IMG/VR virus record: IMGVR_UViG_3300042294_001443
Span: 1-31,643 of that record
Length of the DNA: 31,643 bases
Strand: one strand, 5' to 3'
DNA from: a virus
Both the position numbers and the translations under genes were made by a program. The notes under the pieces are model-generated. The model was given only the letters and a program-made list of their open reading frames with translations. It had not been told where the DNA came from and did not search any database. Positions 22,044 to 30,531 of this stretch are shown here, piece by piece (position 1 is the stretch's first letter; each line of letters begins with the position of its first letter).

Positions 22044-22966
22044 CAGTACATCCGCTGTTGGAGGGCACTCAGGCGGCCAGAAGAGTACGTCATCTGCACG
22101 AGAGCGTCGGCGGCGGTGTAGTCATAGATGAGCACATTGCGGCCAGACCCCGCGAAGTGCGCGGGATGGAGGATGCCGGTCAGGACGATGCGGATGCCGT
22201 AGACCGTTACCTGCTGAGAAGGGGCATGAACATACATGCTGTGCGCCCCATACCAGCCGTGCTCAATGTCCGTGCCGTTGTTCGGTATCGTCCCGTTCTC
22301 GGGATCGCCGCTCCCGTCCAGCATCCACGGGCTAAGGACTGTCGCCCCGTTCATGCTGTTTAAGAAGAAGCCGTCATACCCCGAGCCACCAAGGTTAACC
22401 GACGGGTCTTGCTGCCCAGGAACAGCGACCCAGTTCGTGAGCGCAGCGGAGGTGATGTCCCACTGGAGGTAGGCGAGCCAGCAGTGCATCCCGTCTGTGA
22501 TGGTCTGGAAGCCGCCACTTCCGTTCGAGAGTTGGTAACGGCCGAGTGCATTTACACGATTAAAGGGCAGCGGCACAAGCGACGGAATCTCGAAGTAGAC
22601 GGACAAGTCCCACCATACGCGGAGGCACTGCCCGACCGGGATGACCCAGGGCGACGCGCTGAAGTCCAGCCGGGTTTCTGTACCGGCCGGGGTCTGTACC
22701 GGCGTAACGGTCGGAGGCGAGGCGAGGTTGGAGTTGACTACAAGGAATGGGGCAAGATGGAGCATCTGGCTGTTGCCGAGAGTGACCGGCCCAGCGCGAT
22801 TCTCTATTATCTTGACGTTAGTAAAATGTGGTAGATCAAACGCCTGATCGCGTGTGTTCTCCGCATTGAGCGCCCCTGCTTGGCTGTAGTCAGCGTAGGT
22901 GTTGTTGAGGGTCGTAGCGCTTGTGACCTGCCCAGGCTCGACTGGGGGTCTGGAGATGCGGCTCAT
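22043..22966 (-). CDS. Tail fibre/appendage-like protein 2, 307 aa
   Basis: This encodes 307 residues, overlapping the upstream gene as ATGA. The N-terminus has PPVEPGQVTSATTLNNTYADY then AGALNAENTRDQAF, the same kind of leader as its two neighbours. The remainder is beta-rich and aromatic (LRVWWDLSVYFEIPSLVPLP, HCWLAYLQWDI, HSMYVHAPSQQVTVYGIRIVLTG), consistent with a jelly-roll virion protein. It ends SSGRLSALQQRMY. No catalytic site is seen. Three coupled genes suggest a hetero-oligomeric tail structure in fixed ratio. Confidence 0.65.
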   Translation of the reverse strand: MSRISRPPVEPGQVTSATTLNNTYADYSQAGALNAENTRDQAFDLPHFTNVKIIENRAGPVTLGNSQMLHLAPFLVVNSNLASPPTVTPVQTPAGTETRLDFSASPWVIPVGQCLRVWWDLSVYFEIPSLVPLPFNRVNALGRYQLSNGSGGFQTITDGMHCWLAYLQWDITSAALTNWVAVPGQQDPSVNLGGSGYDGFFLNSMNGATVLSPWMLDGSGDPENGTIPNNGTDIEHGWYGAHSMYVHAPSQQVTVYGIRIVLTGILHPAHFAGSGRNVLIYDYTAADALVQMTYSSGRLSALQQRMY

Positions 22967-23664
22967 CTAAACCTCCCGATGGCGAAGACCCGGTTGCCGA
23001 AGACATGCGCTTGGCAAAGGTGGTCCCCACCTGTGTCCGTGTACGGGTCATCCGGTCCCGCTGAAGGAGGCTTGAACTGGAGGGTCATCACTACAGGACC
23101 AGAAGGCATCTGCTGCGCGCCGACGATGCTGAAGAAGTCCATGCCCTTTGCCGGACCCAGGCGCTCTGCCACGACTACGCCGTTGAACAGGATGCGGACT
23201 CCTACCCAGTGGTAGTTGTGTGTACCGAACTTGTTGGAAGAGGCGAGGTACTGCGCGTTGTCTGTCCACTGAAACATGGTCTGGGTACAGCTGTTGCCAT
23301 ACCATTCCACTAAGAGGTTACCGCCCTTGAACGGGGACAGCGTGGTCTCGAAGACTGTGCGCCAGCCTGAGCCATAGTTGAAGTAGTTGACCGCGCGGAA
23401 CTGCTCTGGAAGCGTGTTGGCAGAGTCCGCGCGAAGAACAGTCTGCTCTCCTTCCGCGTTCGCTACTCCGGTGTCCCAGGGACTAAAGACCCAGGTGTGA
23501 TGCAGCGCGGACTGTGTGACCCGACCCTGTGTGAGACAGGAAGCAGGGTACTGACTGCGGTCCAGGCCCGTCATCTGCGAGCGGAAGGACTTGTGCTGCT
23601 CGTTAAACTGCCCCGCTTCTACAAGCTGGTCAGCCCGCGCATCGTGTTGAGTCCACTGCTTCAT
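22963..23664 (-). CDS. Tail fibre/appendage-like protein 1, 233 aa
   Basis: This is the first of the three tail-appendage genes, overlapping the nozzle gene as ATGA. The leader WTQHDARADQLVEAGQFNEQHKSFRSQM has the same A/G-x-x-x-N shape as the other two. The body is aromatic and beta-rich (WRTVFETTLSPFKGGNLLVEWYG, HNYHWVGVRILFNGVVVAERLG, GPVVMTLQFKPP). The recurring order (leader, strand, G-x-R-I-L/V-F/L-N/T-G) across the three hints at common descent, although overall identity looks low by eye. Confidence 0.65.
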   Translation of the reverse strand: MKQWTQHDARADQLVEAGQFNEQHKSFRSQMTGLDRSQYPASCLTQGRVTQSALHHTWVFSPWDTGVANAEGEQTVLRADSANTLPEQFRAVNYFNYGSGWRTVFETTLSPFKGGNLLVEWYGNSCTQTMFQWTDNAQYLASSNKFGTHNYHWVGVRILFNGVVVAERLGPAKGMDFFSIVGAQQMPSGPVVMTLQFKPPSAGPDDPYTDTGGDHLCQAHVFGNRVFAIGRFR

Positions 23665-25781
23665 GAGGTCTTCCCTGCGACGATGGTTGTACCGCGTGCT
23701 GCAAACTCAATTTCGTGGCCCACAAGCATGATGTCGTCGCTGGTCTCCAGCCGGAACTTGAACCAGCTGCAAGACTGTAACGCCACGGGGATGCGGATGG
23801 GGACCAGTCGCGGGTCTTGCCATTGAGCCGTGCCAACGAGCGCGGTGTCGTAGACGGGCTGGCTCTCGCGGTCAGGAGACTGAGACAGGAACCTACTGTC
23901 GCTCCCGACCGCTGTGTACTCGAAGTCCTTGAAGTAGCTCAGGTTCAGCGAGACATCGCCCGTGGTCATTATCCACAGAGTTACATACTGAACCTGCTTC
24001 TTTATCTGCGCGTCTCCGAAGTCCTGCCACGCGCATTCATAGACCGAGGTAGGCGGCGGCCCAGGAGCGTAGGCATCCTCGACAAGAGTGCCGCCCATCG
24101 CGCGAGTTGCGCTGATGACAAAGAGCCCGGCCTCTACGTTCTGGTTCGACGGGTTGCCCGTGTGATGCCCGAAGATGAGCGTGCCGTTGTGAAGGCGGTC
24201 AATGCAGCCGACGGGGAAGCCGGACCTGATGCTCCAGCCCTGCTTCTCGAGATGGTAGACGAAGCCCAGGTTCGGACGGTCGTTACCGTTTGCGGGGATG
24301 TAGAGGTGGTACTCCTGCAAGGTCGGGCTGAACTTACCCACCGCGCGGGGCGCGCACTCCGGGGTCAGGCGCTCGACCTCCGAACGGATGTCCGCGCCGA
24401 TCTCCTCCAGCCGCACTACAGAGCCGCCGTCCGTACCGCCTGAGATGAGGAAGATGCCAGTCAGAGACAGGAACACAACGCCCAGTCCTGGCACCGCGTC
24501 TACCGAGGAAGGCGACCTGCACGCGACTTGGCGCGAGAGTGTCTGCACTTGGAAGTTGGGGTAGCGGCCGGAGAGGATGTCTACCGAACTCTCGCGGAAG
24601 ACGATGAGGTTGTTGTAGTAGGCATACAGCCCGGTGACTGCCCCGCCTCCGGTGCTGAGCGAGATGTAGTCGGCAGCACCAAACTGGTCGATCAGCGTCG
24701 GCTTTGAGAAGTAAAGGCGGTTGCCGTCATCCACACCTCCGTCGAGGAAGAGGCAGTCATTGAAGATGGCACAACACCTCGCCCGCGTTGCCGGGAAGAT
24801 GCTGCTGTCCTGCGCGAGAGGGGCGGGAATAGTAAAGGTGCTTGACCGCCTGAAGCAGTGGAACAAATCCTCTACGTTATTGCGAACTTCTCCTGAGAAG
24901 TAGAAGTCAGTCTGGTCATCGAACGTGCTGTAGATGCGTCGCGCCACAGTGCCCGGGGGCCCCGTCGGGATGCGGATGGTGGGCGCGTAACGGTAACCAC
25001 TGTGCCCGGGTCTGATGCGCCAGCTAATAATGGCGGCCTCTGACAGCGGGGACTCTGAGCCGGTGTCGCTAATAAAGCTGACTTTAAACTGGTAGTCATT
25101 GTCGATGCCCCCGTCCGTGGCATCCGCAAAGCCCATGCCGAAGATGTTCCCGAAGCCGCTTGTCTGCGGGGAGGTCGGGAAGTAGTTGCGGGTGCTGTCC
25201 CCGGTAAAGAACTGGGTAGACGCTCCGCCATTCGAAGCATCCAGCGGTGCCACCTTTAGCGGGTCGGGCTGCGGCGGGTTGCCATACCAGCCCACGGGTC
25301 GGGAGAGCTGGGCAAGCTGCGTGGATGTGATGGACCCCGAGATGTCCAGCGGCCACGGCCGCACAACGATGGGCGCGTCGTAGCCGTTGGTGATGACCAC
25401 GCGGTCGCCGTACTCGGCGTAAACCGAGGCCGTGTCTGTCGAAGTAGGCTCCGTCCTTGAGCGGAGGTTGAGCAAGACGTTGGCCTGCCCTACCTCGTAG
25501 TACAGGTACAGCGTGCCTCCGCTTTCGAACAAGATGCTTTGCCGAGCGCCCGCTGTGGACTGCTGAAGAACGTAGAGGCTGTCAATGCGCCCCAGCGCGG
25601 AGAAGGGTGACCAAGCATCGGCTGGGTCCGGGCGGTACTTCTCGTAGCCGATGCGCGAGACAAGCGCGTCAGTGTCGTGGTCCACCGTCCAGTTCTCAAT
25701 GAGGTTGGCCTTCTCAGGGTCTTGGGGAAGCGTAAGCTGCATCCCCGCGACAACGCGCGTCTGGAGCGTTTGAGCCTTCAT
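23661..25781 (-). CDS. Tail nozzle protein (T7 gp12-like)
   Basis: This encodes 706 residues directly after the adaptor, with an ATGA overlap. Nozzle proteins form the hexameric tube below the portal-adaptor and bear a beta-propeller. The sequence fits: IDSLYVLQQSTAGARQSILFESGGTLYLYYE near the N-terminus, repeated strand-turn units of the form LYFSKPTLIDQFGAADYISL and VTGLYAYYNNLIVFRESSVDIL, and a late VVFLSLTGIFLISGGTDGG blade. Length compares well with T7 gp12 (794 aa). Assignment is by order, size and propeller-like repeats rather than a unique motif. Confidence 0.8.
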   Translation of the reverse strand: MKAQTLQTRVVAGMQLTLPQDPEKANLIENWTVDHDTDALVSRIGYEKYRPDPADAWSPFSALGRIDSLYVLQQSTAGARQSILFESGGTLYLYYEVGQANVLLNLRSRTEPTSTDTASVYAEYGDRVVITNGYDAPIVVRPWPLDISGSITSTQLAQLSRPVGWYGNPPQPDPLKVAPLDASNGGASTQFFTGDSTRNYFPTSPQTSGFGNIFGMGFADATDGGIDNDYQFKVSFISDTGSESPLSEAAIISWRIRPGHSGYRYAPTIRIPTGPPGTVARRIYSTFDDQTDFYFSGEVRNNVEDLFHCFRRSSTFTIPAPLAQDSSIFPATRARCCAIFNDCLFLDGGVDDGNRLYFSKPTLIDQFGAADYISLSTGGGAVTGLYAYYNNLIVFRESSVDILSGRYPNFQVQTLSRQVACRSPSSVDAVPGLGVVFLSLTGIFLISGGTDGGSVVRLEEIGADIRSEVERLTPECAPRAVGKFSPTLQEYHLYIPANGNDRPNLGFVYHLEKQGWSIRSGFPVGCIDRLHNGTLIFGHHTGNPSNQNVEAGLFVISATRAMGGTLVEDAYAPGPPPTSVYECAWQDFGDAQIKKQVQYVTLWIMTTGDVSLNLSYFKDFEYTAVGSDSRFLSQSPDRESQPVYDTALVGTAQWQDPRLVPIRIPVALQSCSWFKFRLETSDDIMLVGHEIEFAARGTTIVAGKTS

Positions 25782-27094
25782 GTATGCACCAGCGTAGTAA
25801 AGCGGTTGAAGGAGTTGGGCTCCATGTTGCTGAGCCAGTTGCCCTTCACGATGCGTCTGCTTGTCGTGATGAGGTAACGCTTCTCGAGCTGTAGAAGCTC
25901 TGCCTCAAACCGGCGCCGGTAAAGCTCGGACTGAGATGGGTTGTCGTGTTTGACCAGCACGTCTGCCAGCGCTTTGTAGGCAACAATCATCCGATGGGCA
26001 GGAGGGATGAGGGATACATCATTGTCTTCCTGCATCGTCTGATGCCGCACCATGTACCGGACTTGGAAGATGTAGTCCTTGTCCTGGCGCGGGTACAGCC
26101 TCACGCGATGCGTAAACCCGTCCGGGTTCGCCATGCGCGGGTCATTGAACAGCGCCTCGGAGTTGGCGAGAGATGCGACATCCAGAACGAGGGTACGCGC
26201 AGCTACGTCAGTGGGCGCGAGCGTCATGTACTGACCCGGGTTCACGGGGTCAGCCAGAAGCCGCCATGCGTTGTACCCGAACTGTGTGCTGCGCCAGTAG
26301 TAGCGCTTGTACAGTCCGCTGTTCGTGGTCTGCGCGAAGGGCGTCAGTACGATGTCCTGAGTGTCTGTGGCTGTGATGGCGACCACTTCACCGTGCGCGC
26401 TCTCCCGGTTGTTGGCGAAGACGAGCGTGCTTGTGAACTCAATGGTCCGCACCCCGCGACCGACAGCCGGCGTAGTGCCGAGGTTGAAGCCTCTGCGGGG
26501 ACCGCGCAGATGGTACGGGTCATACCAGACCCAGTAGACCGGGAGGTTGATCTCCCCCAGCGGGAGGTTCCACCACTCATCCTCGTAGCGGGCGAGGTTG
26601 TCGAGGAGGCCGGGGTCATCAGGCGTGCGGGTCTGAGAACGACGCGCGATGCCGAGGACCGTTGTACAGTCCTGGGGCAAGTCGATGTAGCGGTTGATGA
26701 CGGTCGCAGCGTAAGAGCCTGTGGTATCGGTCCAGTCGCGGTCGATGCGGAGGTCAGTGTCGGAGACGACGTTGTTGATGAGGTAGACCTGCTTCGCTCC
26801 AGTGGAGTCGATGACCTCAATCTCCTGTCCTGCCATCCAGGCGAGGAAGGAACCCGCTGGGCCTGTGACTACCTGCGTGCCGTTCGTCAGCGTTAACGCT
26901 GTAAAAGCGACATCCTTGTATACGGGAACATCAACAACTTTGTTGATGAAGGTAAACGGCTTCTCCTGGCAGATGGTCCGGTCTGCTTGGTTGAGCAGGT
27001 CATCTACCTGACGCGCGTAGTTCGGGTTGTCCGGGTTGTAGTCAAGGACGTTGGCTACAAACTCGCGCAGTTCTTTGAGGTCAGACGCCGGCAT
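25778..27094 (-). CDS. Head-tail adaptor protein (T7 gp11-like)
   Basis: This encodes 438 residues. Adaptors ring the bottom of the portal and connect it to the nozzle. The protein begins with a helical LKELREFVANVLDYNPDNPNY and DDLLNQADRTICQE, and ends with the helical bundle HRMIVAYKALADVLVKHDN then ELYRRRFEAELLQLEKRYL, typical of phage adaptors. A beta-rich insertion fills the middle. It is longer than T7 gp11 (196 aa), so extra domains are present, as in other marine podoviruses. The ATG at 27094 follows TAGGAGC and a pair of hairpins. Confidence 0.82.
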   Translation of the reverse strand: MPASDLKELREFVANVLDYNPDNPNYARQVDDLLNQADRTICQEKPFTFINKVVDVPVYKDVAFTALTLTNGTQVVTGPAGSFLAWMAGQEIEVIDSTGAKQVYLINNVVSDTDLRIDRDWTDTTGSYAATVINRYIDLPQDCTTVLGIARRSQTRTPDDPGLLDNLARYEDEWWNLPLGEINLPVYWVWYDPYHLRGPRRGFNLGTTPAVGRGVRTIEFTSTLVFANNRESAHGEVVAITATDTQDIVLTPFAQTTNSGLYKRYYWRSTQFGYNAWRLLADPVNPGQYMTLAPTDVAARTLVLDVASLANSEALFNDPRMANPDGFTHRVRLYPRQDKDYIFQVRYMVRHQTMQEDNDVSLIPPAHRMIVAYKALADVLVKHDNPSQSELYRRRFEAELLQLEKRYLITTSRRIVKGNWLSNMEPNSFNRFTTLVHT

Positions 27095-27114
27095 GGGAAG
27101 CTCCTAAGACAAGA

Positions 27115-27167
27115 GGCCCCGCCCGCTTGGGGCGGACGGGGCCGGAGTGCCCGTTGGGAAGCGGGCA
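27115..27167 (-). terminator. Double hairpin between capsid and tail genes
   Basis: In the minus direction the first stem is TGCCCG/CGGGCA (27148-27153 with 27162-27167). The second is GGCCCCG/CGGGGCC with a further CCGC/GCGG past one mismatch (27115-27143). A T-rich stretch (TCTTGTCTT) follows. It probably works as a partial terminator, lowering tail expression relative to capsid, or as a message 3' stabiliser. Confidence 0.65.
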
Positions 27168-27174
27168 GCGGAGG

Positions 27175-27693
27175 TCAGAACTGCTTCAACACCCAAACGT
27201 CCGCAGCGTTGCTAGTGGCATCTTCGAGGGCAACCCCGCAGATGTTCACGTTGGCTGCGTCCGCGATGGTAGCCCGACCGGAGGTCGTGGTGTCCAGCGC
27301 AAGCGCGAGCCCGCTGGTGGAGCCGGTCGCCACCGAGGCGCCCTCGGCGTAGCCGCCGACAACAACCCGGATGTTGACCTCAACCGACTGCCCCGAGACG
27401 CTGGGCTCAGCGACGCTCACAGTGTCGAGAGCAACACCGACCACGGGCACACCGATGGCGACGGCGCCACCGGAGGTATCGATGACGCGCACACAGCGAA
27501 CGCGGTCGGCGCCCGTCTGAGTCGTGTCGAAAGACACCCACTGACCCGCCGTCACGGCCCTGGTGGCGCCAGAGCCGTTGGTGTTGCGGACCACAAAGGT
27601 CTCAATCTGCGACCGGTTCGAGGTGCGAGCAGTGCTCACGCCGCCGAAGTCGGCGTCAGTGTTGAGGGACTGGAGGAGAGTGGAAGTTGCCAT
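27175..27693 (-). CDS. Probable capsid decoration protein, 172 aa
   Basis: This encodes 172 residues, 2 nt after the major capsid stop, with GGAGACC as ribosome site. The sequence is almost free of Lys and rich in Ala, Val, Thr and Gly in alternating strands (AVTAGQWVSFDTTQTGADRV, GGAVAIGVPVVGVALDTVSV, ATSNAADVWVLKQF). This resembles DUF2190-type small beta-barrel head proteins. Tight coupling to the capsid gene and a terminator just after suggest equally high expression. A head fibre is an alternative. Confidence 0.65.
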   Translation of the reverse strand: MATSTLLQSLNTDADFGGVSTARTSNRSQIETFVVRNTNGSGATRAVTAGQWVSFDTTQTGADRVRCVRVIDTSGGAVAIGVPVVGVALDTVSVAEPSVSGQSVEVNIRVVVGGYAEGASVATGSTSGLALALDTTTSGRATIADAANVNICGVALEDATSNAADVWVLKQF

Positions 27694-27695
27694 GA

Positions 27696-28712
27696 TCAGG
27701 TCTCCGCATTGGTGAGGATGCCATGACCAGACAGGTTCTGCGTGGTGACCTGCATCCGAAGAGCAATCTGCGCGGACATCGCCGCGTAGCCGCTGATCGT
27801 CTCCATGTCCCCAAGCTCGAACTTGGCGTCCTTGTCGAAGTAGATGTTGAACAGCTTAGTGTTCAAGAAGTACATCGACATCTTGTTGGTGCCACCAGAA
27901 CCCGTGAAGCCGAGGTTGGGCTCGATGTACATCGCCGCGCCGTTGAACTGGAGAGCCAGACGGCCCGCCATGTTGCGCTCTTCGGTAGCGGAGACGTAGC
28001 GCTCAAGCTGCTGAAGCTCGTCCTTGTACAGCCCGTAGCTGAGCGGGCTGGCAAGGATGAGGTCCACATCGCCCTCGGGCGCGTACTGCTGACAGTCAAT
28101 GAGCAGCTGCTGCATCTTCTTCAGGCCGTTGGCCGCGAAGCTGCCGTTCTGCACTTGGTTCTGCCAGGAGGTCGGGAACGCGGTCTTCGAGATGCCGCCG
28201 ACCGTGTTGGTCTGCGAGCCGAAGGCAAGCTCCTCGAACCAGCCAGTCGCAGCATCCAGACCGTTGAGCGTCTGGAGGTCGGTCAGGATGGTGGACGAAC
28301 CAGCGATGATCTGCTTCTCGACCTCGCGCTTGAACATGCCCATCGTCTGCTTGAGGCGCGCCTCGGCAATACGGATGATGGCACGCTCACCCTTGTTGGA
28401 CAGCTCCTCCTTGCGGGTGATGACGATGGGCGCAGCCGCATCGCACCACGAGTAGGAGGCAGTCCGCAGCGGGTCTTTGACTGCCAGAGAGACAGCCTCG
28501 TAGCCCGTTGTGAGCTGGGTGATGGTGGAGTGGTCGGTCAGGATGACCGGGGCGTCGATGTAGCTACCGCCATCGACTTCCTCGACATTCCCCAGCGTCT
28601 GCACTGCGCTCAGCAGCGGGATGATGCGGAAGGTGTTGTCAACCTCCCGGTCCCGAAGGATGCGCAGTGTACTGGCAAGAATGTCGTTCTGAACACCAGT
28701 GGTGACCGGCAT
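27696..28712 (-). CDS. Major capsid protein (HK97-type fold)
   Basis: This encodes 338 residues and is the main shell protein, expected to take the HK97 fold. Evidence is its place after the scaffold gene and a pattern familiar from podovirus capsids: an N-terminal helix (NDILASTLRILRDREVDNTF), an E-loop-like GGSYIDAPVIL, SYSWCDAAAPIVITRKEELSNKGERAIIRI, the spine helix LKQTMGMFKREVEKQIIAGS, and a P-domain with VDLILASPLSYGLYKDEL. A C-terminal strand (ISGYAAMSAQIALRMQ) closes the A domain. The ATG follows AAGAAGAGAG, 112 nt after the scaffold stop. Confidence 0.9.
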   Translation of the reverse strand: MPVTTGVQNDILASTLRILRDREVDNTFRIIPLLSAVQTLGNVEEVDGGSYIDAPVILTDHSTITQLTTGYEAVSLAVKDPLRTASYSWCDAAAPIVITRKEELSNKGERAIIRIAEARLKQTMGMFKREVEKQIIAGSSTILTDLQTLNGLDAATGWFEELAFGSQTNTVGGISKTAFPTSWQNQVQNGSFAANGLKKMQQLLIDCQQYAPEGDVDLILASPLSYGLYKDELQQLERYVSATEERNMAGRLALQFNGAAMYIEPNLGFTGSGGTNKMSMYFLNTKLFNIYFDKDAKFELGDMETISGYAAMSAQIALRMQVTTQNLSGHGILTNAET

Positions 28713-28824
28713 TGTACGACTCTCTTCTTGTGGGAAGTGAACGAAGCAGGCGTGTCCGCTACAACGGGGCCAACCGGCCGCGGCGTATCCCGAAGGGTCC
28801 GCGAGTGGTCAGCCACACTGTAGC
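28713..28824 (-). other. Leader of the major capsid gene
   Basis: This 112-nt gap is the longest inside the late operon. It contains short inverted repeats (GTGG/CCAC and GGCC/GGCC around 4-nt loops) and a purine-rich ribosome site. I see no clear -35/-10 pair on the minus strand. It may carry a processing or translation-enhancing element for high capsid expression. Confidence 0.4.
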
Positions 28825-29676
28825 TTAGCCGCGTGCAGCCTTCAAGGTGTTGTAGATGTCTACAGCCGACATTGACCGTAGATCGGGGGAGTTGATGACG
28901 GGAGTGCCGGGCTTGACCCCGCGGTCTACGACACCGGCTGCCCTTCTCGCGGCACGACGCTCAAGGTCTTTGCGCTCCGTTGCCGCCTGCTTCTCCGCGT
29001 AAAGCAGTTTGCCCTTCACCTGCCAGTACGCCGCCTCAAGGGAGATGTTCTGGTCGGCTTTGAGAGCTGCGCTCACGCCGGCCTTTACAGCCGGGTCGGT
29101 CAGCAGGTCGGGGTGCTCAGACTTGAAGTTCTCGTACTTAGCCACGCGCTCGGTGTGCTCGTGCTGCTGGGACAACGGCTCGAGAACTTCCTTGAGGCGC
29201 TTGGCTACCTTCGCCTCAATGGCAGCGGCAACGTGCTCGGGGTTGAACGGGTCAAAGTCCGCTGGTGCCTTGTCTGCCTCGGCAGCCAGTTGCTCAATGA
29301 GCCCGCTCTTGATGAGCGCGTTGTTCTGTGCCTCAAGCCGCTTGCGCTCCTGAGACAGCTCTTGCGTTTTCTTTGTAAACGCCTTCCGCATCTCAGCCAT
29401 CGCACGCTGAACTTCGGCAGGCTGGGAAGCATAGATGCTGTCCCAGGACTCACCTTCGAGAAGGCCCTGCTCTTCCTGCTTGGGCTGCTTGGCCTTCTCA
29501 GCGGCGATGCGCGCCTGCTTCTTCTCGTAGGCGTCGAGGAGGTTGTTGACCTCCGCCTTGTACTTGTCCCCGCTCGGAGGGTTGCGGTGGCCCGCGTTCT
29601 CGGGAGTAGCCGCAGCTACCTCGTCGCGAACCGCCGTGTCCGTGTGTGTGAGCACGGGTGCGGTGTTGTCAGACAT
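28825..29676 (-). CDS. Scaffolding protein
   Basis: This encodes 283 residues between the portal-side genes and the capsid gene, the usual scaffold position. It is highly charged and almost wholly helical, with coiled-coil runs such as YEKKQARIAAEKAKQPKQEEQ (about 50-70) and FTKKTQELSQERKRLEAQNN, a Lys/Arg-rich EKQAATERKDLERRAARR and a conserved-looking C-terminus SPDLRSMSAVDIYNTLKAARG. Scaffolds guide capsid assembly and leave before or during DNA entry. The start overlaps the upstream stop as TGATG. No protease domain is seen. Confidence 0.82.
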   Translation of the reverse strand: MSDNTAPVLTHTDTAVRDEVAAATPENAGHRNPPSGDKYKAEVNNLLDAYEKKQARIAAEKAKQPKQEEQGLLEGESWDSIYASQPAEVQRAMAEMRKAFTKKTQELSQERKRLEAQNNALIKSGLIEQLAAEADKAPADFDPFNPEHVAAAIEAKVAKRLKEVLEPLSQQHEHTERVAKYENFKSEHPDLLTDPAVKAGVSAALKADQNISLEAAYWQVKGKLLYAEKQAATERKDLERRAARRAAGVVDRGVKPGTPVINSPDLRSMSAVDIYNTLKAARG

Positions 29677-30125
29677 CAGGCACGCTCCATGAACATCTGT
29701 TCCTCTGTGGGTTTAGCGGTCATCTCTACCTCTACCTCCATACCCTGTGGCTCCATCATCGCCTTCTTAAAGGCATCTGACTTTGCCAGGGCATCGAGCT
29801 TACCGGCGAGAAGAGCGAGGCCCCTGTCGTCGGTAACACCGTCCAGCGTGATGCTTACGCCAGCGCCAGTCTCCTCAGCGGCGTCGGCCATCATCGCCAG
29901 CCCGCGAACGAAGTCAACCGGGAGGGTCGTCTGGTCCCCGTCGAACATCGGGTAGTCGCCCGGGAAGCCTGCGACCTCAAGGGACTTGTTGAAGCTCTTC
30001 ACCAGCCCGTTCAGTGCGGACTTGCTGAAGCGGCCCTTTACGGTCGGGAGCATGTCATCAGCGGACTCCTGAAGCATGTCCGCGCTCTCGCCGTAGTCTT
30101 CCATGATGTCCATCTCTTCGGCCAT
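29676..30125 (-). CDS. Acidic head-assembly-linked protein, 149 aa
   Basis: This encodes 149 residues starting 1 nt after the zinc-ribbon gene stop, with GGAGG upstream. It is acidic at the start (AEEMDIMEDYGESADMLQESADDM), then has KGRFSKSALNGLVKSFNKSLEV and a compact segment GAGVSITLDGVTDDRGLALLAGKLDALAKS, and ends Met/Glu-rich. No family is recognised. Its place just before the scaffold, and translational coupling to it, suggest a role in procapsid assembly, perhaps as an accessory scaffold or portal partner. Confidence 0.7.
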   Translation of the reverse strand: MAEEMDIMEDYGESADMLQESADDMLPTVKGRFSKSALNGLVKSFNKSLEVAGFPGDYPMFDGDQTTLPVDFVRGLAMMADAAEETGAGVSITLDGVTDDRGLALLAGKLDALAKSDAFKKAMMEPQGMEVEVEMTAKPTEEQMFMERA

Positions 30126-30126
30126 C

Positions 30127-30531
30127 TCAAACCTCCGGGTTGGGGAATGTCTCTGCCATCGCCATCGCGGTAGAGCCAGTGTCGTTGAGGACGCGCTGGA
30201 ACTTGCTCATGTTCTTGTCGTGCTGCTCTTGCTCACGGGTTGCGCGAGAGACTTCAGCCTCGACTTCACCGTCTTGCAGTTCGCGCAGGCCCTTGGCTTT
30301 CATTACCCGCTCGCGATGGTTCTTGTCGCGCAGCGTCATGTTCAGCCCGCGGTCATGGTAACCGTCCCACTTGGTATCACCCCAGGACCACGCTGTCTTA
30401 GCCGGCATGGAGACAACGATACCCGCGTGCTGTCCGCACTTGCCGCAGACGACTGTTTCGAGCCGGCTCTCGTACTTGCGAAGCTCAGTGATGAGGTGAC
30501 CGGAGCGGCACTTGTACTCGTAGATGGGCAT
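30127..30531 (-). CDS. FmdB-type zinc-ribbon protein
   Basis: This encodes 134 residues. The N-terminus MPIYEYKCRSGH and a following CGKCG (Cys29, Cys32) are the signature of the FmdB putative regulatory zinc-ribbon family. The usual CxxCGH first knuckle is changed to C8-R-S-G-H12, so His12 probably replaces a Cys ligand. The rest is charged and helical (REQEQHDKNMSKFQRVLNDTG). It lies between portal and scaffold and overlaps the portal stop as TGATG. Zinc ribbons of this type appear in many phage head operons, but their role there is not known to me. Confidence 0.8.
   Translation of the reverse strand: MPIYEYKCRSGHLITELRKYESRLETVVCGKCGQHAGIVVSMPAKTAWSWGDTKWDGYHDRGLNMTLRDKNHRERVMKAKGLRELQDGEVEAEVSRATREQEQHDKNMSKFQRVLNDTGSTAMAMAETFPNPEV

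Noticed and set aside
27723-28823. A 366-codon open frame on the plus strand
   Set aside because: It is antisense to the major capsid gene, which has clear family features; it has no ribosome site and an antisense-type composition.
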